Source: Watersipora subatra
Taxonomy: Eukaryota; Bryozoa; Gymnolaemata; Cheilostomatida; Watersiporidae
Reading direction: 5' to 3'
Assembly: GCF_963576615.1 (NCBI RefSeq)
Contig: NC_088717.1
Coordinates: forward strand, 56,685,526-56,749,525
Length of the DNA: 64,000 nt
In this document: piece after piece, positions 37,086 to 46,300 of the stretch
Layout: each line of letters opens with the position of its first letter
Position numbering within the stretch: position 1 is the first letter of the stretch
Notes under the pieces: model-generated
Told to the model about the DNA's origin: nothing
The model's input: only the letters and a program-made list of their open reading frames with translations
Databases searched by the model: none
Program-made: the position numbers and the translations under genes

Positions 37086-37897
37086 TTCGTGACATAGAAA
37101 CTGTAATGAACATATGATATTGGACTATTCAACACGAACAGTCACAATAAACAGGTCATCCATCAAGAAAAGCACATTCAATGCACTCCCATTTTGAGAA
37201 CAGTCGGTAAGTGTTTTGCTACATCTTAAATAAACAAGTATACAAAATACATGCTCAAATGTGCTTACAATAATCTTTATGTAGAAACAGAAGTCAAAAT
37301 TAAATCTGACTGAAACATTTTATTATAATCAAATAAATGATTATAAACAATTATTTTGCAGCTTTCTCTTCGGCTGTTGCAAAAAACTGTGACAAACGTT
37401 AGCAGTAAACTTTTACATGAAATAATAACGAGGCTAGGCATCAAACAGCAGCATATTTGTTCTTGTGATTAACCTCTTTTCCCCTGCAGCAGACATTTTA
37501 GTCTAGCACAAAACAACATGGCTACAAAATCTATTGTGCATGGTTACATGTGTGCAGCAAAACAAGGTTACTCCTGTCTCTCTATAGAGAAACATTTTAC
37601 CTTTAGCCTCAGTTACCGAATAATACATTCTGAAAGGTTAGATACACTGAGTTAACTATATACATATTACATAAATAACAGAAGAGTAAGCATTTTATTA
37701 GATAATCTTTAAAATCAATATTATTTAATTACATTAGCAATATTTTTCAAAGTATTATTAGCTCGAATGAATGTTATAACAATGGATTACCACAGTACAG
37801 AGTATAACTCAAAAAACAATATGGACCAGGTAGATGAGATAAAAAATTATTTACGGTTACAATTGGCTCACCTGAAAATATATATATATATATATAC

Positions 37898-38760
37898 TAG
37901 ATGAATGTCCAGTGTTGCCCAGATAATAAAAAATTCTGCGAAGAAAAATTATTTTTATTTAACACATACAACATTTACCATTCTATCTTTCAAACTTCAT
38001 ATCATGAGAAAAGTGTTTTAGTGCAGTTCAAATAAATTGCGAGAAAAAATAAACAATGTATAAAAAATGGCTACTGTTGCAGAAGAAGCTCGTTGTATTC
38101 AAAGTTTTGAGAGATGATATTGGCACCTCTCCATACTGGTACAAATGCAAAAATTAGATATCGAATTGTTTTTGTCTGACCAAACGGAGAGAATGTAGAG
38201 ACAATTTCTACTACAAATAATACAACTGTCCAAGTGAAAAGCATTTAGCTTTTACAGATTTACCGAAGCCGGAAATATCAGTGTAATGGTACATTTGGAA
38301 TTGAAATGGCACATTGGAAAATTATAAATTAAAAAAACAGGTAAAAATTAGCATTTAAAAATATTTCTAAAATATAATAAACGCAAAAGGTAATATTAAT
38401 TAATAATAAAAGTATACATTTAGTGCGTGCAATTGTAAAAAGGATATACAGTACACAGTAAGAGCAATGAGAATGGTAAGAACGGCTTAGCCTTGTGGTT
38501 ACACACACTATTTGATAGCCTTGTGGTTACACACGCTATTTGATAGCCTTGTGGTTACACACACTATTTGATAGCCTTGTGGTTACACACGCTATTTGAT
38601 AGCCTTGTGGTTACACACTCTATTTGATAGCCTTGCAATTTGAATGTTGGGAGTTCAAATTCAGTCTGAAAGTAGTTTTTATTGCTACAAATTTATCACT
38701 ATAACTGGACAGACGACAGACAAACTTGTGTATTAGTGTCTCTGTCGCGTTGTATATCCA
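37898..38760 (+). mobile_element. SINE-like element with five tandem A-box modules
   Basis: Head TGAATGTCCAGTGTTGCCCAG at 37907. The promoter region at 38480-38640 has a 28-bp module (CCTTGTGGTTACACACACTA TTTGATAG) repeated five times, then a B-box-like GGGAGTTCAAATTCAG. The tail is AACTGGACAGACGACAGACA. It lies tail-to-tail with the inverted copy 38760-39692. Confidence 0.6.
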
Positions 38761-39692
38761 GCTTTAGCTATTAAAATCTTGGAATTAAAATTCCACATTC
38801 TGATAGATTTGAACTCACGGAGATTGCAACCGCATGTTTGAAATAAACAAGGCGCTCTACCACTGAGCCATACAAGGCGCTCTACCACTGAGCCATACAA
38901 GGCGTATTGATAAAAAAATTATCATATACATACTAAATGCGCATGCTAATTGACGTATCATCTAAAACTCTATGAAACACAATGATTTTTCGTGTTTGCT
39001 TGAACTTTTATTTTCAGTGCTTCGTAAGGTTCAATTGCTAAATCACAGTGAAGGTCGATTTTTTTCAGGCGAACAATTGTATTATCTCCGTAGGAAAAGA
39101 CTCTACACTTTTTCTCTGTTCAGTCAGACAATGACAGTACTATATCTCATTTTTACATTTGTATTAGTATCGAGAGGTACCAGTATCGTCGTATTCAAAG
39201 TTTTGATGGATAGCTTCTGGTGAAACAGTAATCTTTTTTATACACACGCACTTCTATGCAAGAATTGTTATTATTAATTCAACATATTCAGGATTTTTAT
39301 TTTGTTTTCTCAGTTCGTATTAATTGTATCATTACCGAATCATTTTTTATTGTAAGCATAGCAAAACAGACTTGATTTAACTATTACTTATTATTCCACA
39401 TATGCATTTCAACCCTGTTATAGTTGTTTTATTTTTTTCAATTTGTTTGTCCTGCTCAAAACATTTTCCTCATGATATGAAGTTGGAAAGTTACAGTTGT
39501 TTGACAAAGTTTGAAAACCTTTACAGTTGTTTTTATTTTTTCTTTTAATTTATTTCACCTACACAAAACACTTATCTCATGATACGTAGTTTGAAAGTTA
39601 GAATGGCAAATGTTGTTATATGTTAAATACAATCAATTTTCTGTCCAAAGACATTTTTTATTACCCCAGCAACGCCGAGTAAAACAGCTAGT
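38760..39692 (-). mobile_element. Inverted SINE-like element, tail-to-tail partner
   Basis: On the minus strand: head with CGGCGTTGCTGGGGTAATAA at 39660-39680, tRNA-like A box TGGCTCAGTGGTAGAGCGCC (duplicated as a 25-bp unit at 38852-38902), GTGAGTTCAAATC B box, and tail TTTTAATAGCTAAAGCTGG. Confidence 0.55.
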
Positions 39693-39697
39693 ATATA

Positions 39698-41280
39698 CCG
39701 TAAAACCTCTAATTGACCGCCGCCTCTATTTGAACGCCGCCTCCAATTGATCGCCACCCGGAGAGAAGGGTTGAAAAATAGACCGCCACTCTCCAATTGA
39801 ACACCACCTCTATTTGACCACCACTTTGACATTATTTGATCTTTACGAGCCCATAATATCAACTGATCAGTAGGAAAGTGTCCACAAAATCGTATTAATA
39901 ACAAATCGTTTATAATTTATATCAATAACAATTAATTCTCTCGTTATCCAATTCCAAAGCTTTTAGTTATTTTTTCGTTAAAGCTTGGGAAGTGACAGCA
40001 TAGAAATAATCAATAACGATCTCAGGCTAGTATTAGTTCTCTGTTTAACGCAGTCTTTCTACTTCGAAGAAGCCTATAAAAAGACATATAAGACAAAGAA
40101 GACATATAAAAAATGGCTCGAATTTACGATGATAGATGAACTTTCAAAGCAACCCTATAGAAATAATTACTGTCTCAAGCTAATAGTGGTTCCTTGTTTA
40201 ACACGGTCGTGCTTCTATCGAAGTACATGTACATATACAAAAACGGTTTAAATTTATGATGGTAGATGGAACTTTGAAAGCAACGCCATAGAAATAACTA
40301 CTAACTGTCTCAGGCTAATAGTTTCTTGTGTAACGCGGTCCTAATACTTCGCAGGACATGTGTATAAAATCCGGTTCGCAAGTTTTGGACCAAAGGTTAC
40401 GCTTACTAAGCAAACTTTCACGCTTTGCGTTCGTGCTAAATGCAGCATGTGAAAGCTATGCTAAAAATGTTTGGAAGTAAAAGAAGAGTTGAAGTCAGAA
40501 GATATTCTGGAAGGTATTGGACAACTAGAAGATGTTTGTTCCATCGAAAGCAACAATCAGAAGGCAGCTATCCGAGCAAACGATGGAAATATTTTTGTGT
40601 TATAACGTTAATTTTTGTTTCTGCATGCAACATTTCTTGATTCGTTTATGTCACTTGTATCATTTGATGTATTATTATTTATAATTTATAAATATGCAGA
40701 TTTATAGTATGTTATTTAATTAATAGCATCCTTGCAGCTATCCTAAATCGGCTTACGACGGATCGATGCTCATAACTCCACTTCTATTGCACATAAAAAG
40801 CTAGTTGTGGCTGCAAATTGTAGCAAACATATCAAAGCGTGCCATGAGCTTTTATTCAACAATGTCAAATACAAATATAAAATAAAAATATGTCTTCAAA
40901 TATAGGATGAAATGAAAATTGAAAACTCAAGCAAATTGCAAAGAAGAACACAGGCTATAATATCATCGCAGGTTAATTGCAAGCAATAGCTATTAACTAA
41001 TAGAGATATTTCTCAGTTTATCGATGCACATTTATTAAAAGATCTTTGACAAGTTAAAGGCGAGTTAGCAGATTTATTGCATCCAAAAGGTTTAATATTG
41101 CTTCACCGAAAAAAGAGAGCAAAATATAGGCGACATTCGTTTCGCCCGTAATAGTGCTAAATTTGCCTTCAGAAAATTTTGATAAGCCATTTGAAAAATA
41201 CCCCGCCAGTCTCTAGTTGAACGCCGCCTCTAAATGAAGAAGATGGGTTGAAAAATAGAGCTCAATTAGAGGTTTTACGG
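39698..41280. mobile_element. 1.6-kb TIR DNA transposon flanked by TA
   Basis: Starts CCGTAAAACCTCTAATTGAC and ends TCAATTAGAGGTTTTACGG, inverted repeats flanked by TA on both sides. Subterminal repeats of CGCCGCCTCTATTTGAACGC type lie at both ends. The interior has only short frames (40440-40640, basic, MQHVKAMLKMFGSKRR), so it looks non-autonomous or decayed. TA target and TIRs suggest the Tc1/mariner-pogo group; the transposase is not identifiable. Confidence 0.75.
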
Positions 41281-41284
41281 TATA

Positions 41285-43050
41285 TATATATATATATATA
41301 TAAATGAATCTATTTAAGCGTAAAATAAGTTTTGTAGTTCTAGTGGAGAATTTTCTCCATTTATTAAATTTCTGCCGCTATGATATAAAATTAATTAAGC
41401 CACTTAAGCCTTGTTTCTGGTATTTTAATAAATTGTGTTAAAAATGTAAAAATCTCATTTTTTTATTTGCTACCTTTCTATTGGGTTTTTAACAATTGCT
41501 TCATCTTTGAACAATCCAGGTTGCAGCTATAAGAGATATTTTTCTATTTTTATGCATTTCAAAGGCCTAAATAAGAAAGTAAGTGTTCACACATTACAAA
41601 ATCTGCACAAATAAAAGCTTTAATTCCTGAAATGCATGTAATGCCACTGATTCACATTTTGAAACAATTCTGAACAGACGTTACCTTTCAGGGCTTACTA
41701 CAAGCTACAACTAAAGTAATATATTTTCTTCTGAAAATGAGTTATATACTTGTACATAAAGAATATATAGTCTAATTATAGTATAGAATACGAATCAAAC
41801 TAGTGCAAAAATACATAACAATGTTATGTGTCAGATGAATTTTCAAAGACACTTAATCAAAAAATCATTTTGATGAGAATATAATACTAATATGAGTTTA
41901 ACTCTTTTTAGCAAAAAGATCTTGTAGATATACTGATGATGCGTCAGAAAAATGCAAAGATCTGGAAGATGCACAATTGACATAGCCTATATGCAGAGTT
42001 GGGAGTAGAGAGTGCCAATTAGATTAGCGTTTTGTTGATGATGCTATCAGAGGTATTGAAGTGCAGGTCTTCAAAGTAGCTAAACACAGATGAGGCCATG
42101 TGAGGGCCATAAAATGCTGAGGGTGTTATAGGAGTAAAACTACTTTTTCTATTAATTGAAGTGATTTGAATTTTTTTAACTAGGTTTGAGCGTCACATTG
42201 AGGTATATTCAAAAACATGCATCACATAAACTTTAAAAACCATGCTTCCGACTATTCACAGCCTGTTGAGTATATAGGAGCTCTTCAAAACGTAGGTCAC
42301 TCTAATATTATGGCTCAGCCTAGCTACAATGCATCCTTAACAGTTGAAAATCAAATAAGCTTAGATATCACTAGTAGTATAGTGCTACTCTTTAAGTTAA
42401 ACGTACCATGCACTGGCAAAAAAATTTGAATTTCTTTAGCTACTGACTGAAAACCACTCGCAACATAACAAGTTGAGACGTAAACATAGGTACTAATAAA
42501 TAAAATAACAAATAATCATGAAATTTTAAGTTGTATCCGTATTAAGTAATCGCAATTCTACAAAAAAAAACATGCTCTCTTCAAAAAGTCATTTGAGCCA
42601 ATAGTGTTGCGTACGACACAATAATTTTGCAAGTAAGTCGTTTTTATAGTTCTTTTAATGTTGTGATTTTTTTAAAATCATGCGGATTATTGGGAGTAGC
42701 ATGGGGGACGAAGAAAGCTTGAATTTGACTCGTCATTACCTAGCTCGTTACGTTATCGACTAATTTGTATTAGTTATCAACTTCAAAATCTTATTACTTG
42801 AACGTCTGTTTAAAAGTTAAAGCTCAAGCTAAAATTTATTTATCGCAGTTTGCTATTCGCGCTTTACGCCTTAGCGCGTTTTCGTTAACCTTCAATGTTA
42901 CTCGAGTCTATGTCTAGAGTTCCCTAGTAGAGTGTTGGTTGTAAAACTAATAGGCGTGTCCTTATGTATATCTAGGGTTCCAGGGCCGTGCCATCTGTAG
43001 TTGCATTTTGCCGACTTAATTTTTATGTATTTAGAAACGTAGCATCATTA
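41285..43050. other. Region upstream of FGGY, promoter not resolved
   Basis: AT-rich up to about 42.8 kb. At 42850-43000 CpG dinucleotides become more frequent (TTTACGCCTTAGCGCGTTTTCG), which fits a promoter or 5' UTR of FGGY. No TATA box or 5' UTR intron can be assigned. Confidence 0.35.
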
Positions 43051-43051
43051 T

Positions 43052-43389
43052 ATGATGGAATATTATATTGGGGTCGACGTTGGAACTGCCAGCGTAAGAG
43101 CAGCTTTGTCGAGTTGTTCTGGAGATTCAATCAAAATTGTGAAAACTAGTGTACAGCCAATACAGATTTGGAATGATACCCCTGATCACTTTGAGCAGTC
43201 AAGTGCAGATATTTGGGCCGCTGTTACACATACAGTGACTTCAGTGATGACTGAATCTGGAGTTGCTGTAAATCAAGTAAAAGGGATAGGCTTTGATGCA
43301 ACATGCTCACTAGTGGTTCTCGATGACAATCTTCGTCCACTTGCTGTTACTCTTCCTAAACCCAATGAGAAGCAGACAGACTCCAGTAG
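43052..43389 (+). CDS. FGGY: FGGY exon 1
   Basis: Start exon with two consecutive ATGs. It encodes residues 1-112 plus two bases, including the GVDVGT phosphate-binding loop and the GFDATCSLVVLD segment. The donor is AG|GTGCGG at 43390, and reading continues as R-N-I-I-M-W across the 185-bp intron. Confidence 0.92.
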
Positions 43390-46300
43390 GTGCGGCTTTA
43401 CGTTATTACGTTACTTTACGTTATATGTAGCCTATTTGTTAATCTTTTTGTTCAGGTTATCAATTTTAAACCATGTTATTAGTGATTGTTTCTTTAGCAG
43501 ATAATAACTTTTTAAACCATACTTTGGCTTCCACATTCCTTGATTCTGTTTAAAATACTATTACTTATTTGCAGAAATATAATAATGTGGATGGATCACA
43601 GAGCATTAGAGGAAGCAAACGCAATCAATAACACTGACCACTCAATATTGCAGTTTGTCGGAGGAAAAATATCTGCTGAGATGGAGATGCCAAAGATTCT
43701 TTGGCTTAAGCTAGTAAGTTTTGCAAAAGAAATTGTTGTTGTTGCTTGGCTGAAGTAATGTTCATTTAAAATTTTATATGACGGTTTTTAGCATCTCAAG
43801 AATACATGGAATAAAATTGGAGCACTTTTTGACCTGCCTGATTTTTTAACCTGGAAAGCAACTGGAAGCCTCAGCAGGTAGGTCAAATTTTCATAGCAAG
43901 GATAATACTTTATAAAGATCTGAGGCTGTCAATGTCAGGTGTCAATTGTGATCAAAGTGTCAATTAAACATTGTTCCAATATAGTCATTACCAATGTACG
44001 TAGCCTACATAATGCTAGTGAGTTTAGGTATTAATATTTTCTCTCGTTAAAAAGGTCTCTTTGCTCTCTTGTCTGCAAATGGGCCTACGACGCTAGTCAA
44101 GGCTCTCTCAAGGAACATGGCTGGAATGATGATTTTCTCACCAAGATTGGATTATCAGACTTAGCTAAAGAGCAGCACTTAAAACTGGGTCAGAAGGTCA
44201 AAGCACCAGGAGAGGTAAGAATGTTTATTTTATAGGTAGGTTATACTGCCATTTTTTGATTGGAAGTAAAGTTTCGCTTGAACTTTCTCATGCTTAGACA
44301 ATCTGTGAATTGTACGTTTATGTTCCCTCCCGCAGTTGGTCATTTTGACAATGACTGTCTTATGGTTTAGGCTTTATCACTGACTTCCATGCAGCTTTGT
44401 TTTCTGCCTTATCTTACCATCTGTTTGGAGCATCTGTTCCATCTGTTTGGAGCATCTGTTCCATCTGTTTGGAGCATCTGTTCCATCTGTTTGGAGCATC
44501 TGTTCCATCTGTTTGGAGCATCTGTTCCATCTGTTTGGAGCATCTGTTCCATCTGTTTGGAGCATCTGTTCCATCTGTTTGGAGCATCTGTTCCATCTGT
44601 TTGGAGCATCTGTTCCATCTGTTTGGAGCATCTGTTCCATCTGTTTGGAGCATCTGTTCCATCTGTTTGGAGCATCTGTTCCATCTGTTTGGAGCATCTG
44701 TTCCATCTGTTTGGAGCATCTGTTCTATCTGTTTGGAGCATCTGTTCCATCTGTTTGGAGCATCTGTTCCATCTGTTTGGAGCATCTGTTCCATCTGTTT
44801 GGAGCATCTTACCATCTGTTTGGAGCATCTGTTCCATCTGTTTGGAGCATCTGTTCCATCTGTTTGGAGCATCTTACCATCTGTTTGGAGCATCTGTTCC
44901 ATCTGTTTGGAGCATCTTACCATCTGTTTGGAGCATCTTACCATCTGTTTGGAGCATCTGTTCCATCTGTTTGGAGCATCTTACCATCTGTTTGGAGCAT
45001 CTGTTCCATCTGTTTGGAGCATCTTACCATCTGTTTGGAGCATCTTTCCATCTGTTTGGAGCATCTGTTCCATCTGTTTGGAGCATCTGTTCCATCTGTT
45101 TGGAGCATCTGTTCCATCTGTTTGGAGCATCTGTTCCATCTGTTTGGAGCATCTTATCATCTGTTTGGAGCATCTGTTCCATCTGTTTGGAGCATCTTAC
45201 CATCTGTTTGGAGCATCTTACCATCTGTTTGGAGCATCTGTTCCATCTGTTTGGAGCATCTGTTCCATCTGTTTGGAGCATCTGTTCCATCTGTTTGGAG
45301 CATCTGTACCATCTGTTTGGAGCATCTGTTCCATCTGTTTGGAGCATCTGTTCCATCTGTTTGGAGCATCTGTTCCATCTGTTTGGAGCATCTGTTCCAT
45401 CTGTTTGGAGCATCTGTTCCATCTGTTTGGAGCATCTGTTCCATCTGTTTGGAGCATCTGTTCCATCTGTTTGGAGCATCTGTACCATCTGTTTGGAGCA
45501 TCTGTTCCATCTGTTTGGAGCTAGTTCATTCAACTTCGTGTTACTCTTAGCTACATTTTTATGTCTCAGTTTGGGTCTGTCCTGATTCCTCTTTCCTTTT
45601 TAGAGTCGTGGATGCAAAAGTCGTTTTGGCAATCGCTCATGACCCATCCTGTGCTCATGTCTCAGCTATCTTAGGCCTTTTTTATCAGAATGTCTACCGT
45701 AGATGGGAGGCCAACCTCGCCTTAGTATTTTTGTGTTTTTGACCTTCGCTTTCTTGGTGAAATTCATTATACTGTGTAGTTGTCTCAACATGATTGCTCG
45801 CAGTCTCTTCATCTGCATTTGGTGCGCTGTCCAAGTCTCAGCTCCATATAATAGGACTGTTAGAATTACATCTCCATATACCTTAGACTTAGCTCGGATG
45901 GTTACATGCTTGTTCATCTATAATCACTTCTGAAGTTTTTTAAAGAAAGCACTGGCAGTTCCAAATCTGTGACTAAATTCTATATTAATTTTGGCACTAC
46001 TAATTACGGTACTACCCAGGTATATGATATCTGTACAGCGCGTGAGTGACTTGTTTATCAGGATATCTGTAGGATTAAGTGGTGGATTCAGAAGTTTTAC
46101 AGATTAATAGACATATATTTGAGTTGACATGTCAGCTAAATACTGAACTAAGGAAGGTTATTATCTTCACGTAACCTTTCAGAACAGGAAATTGCCTCTA
46201 AATACACCCTATATTAATGGAATGTACTCATTATTACTGTATAAACTCATATAGAGCTCCATATAAATATTTTGTTTTGTTTGATAGACGCAGTCAGTAT

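Noticed and set aside
39623..39904. 93-codon minus-strand frame with NRGGVQLE and NRGGGQLE repeats
   Set aside because: It is translation of the terminal and subterminal repeats of the TIR transposon at 39698-41280, not a gene.
44389..45585. Open frames of 367-398 codons on plus and up to 176 codons on minus
   Set aside because: They are read-throughs of the stop-free 22-bp minisatellite in FGGY intron 4; the same peptide cycle appears in every frame.
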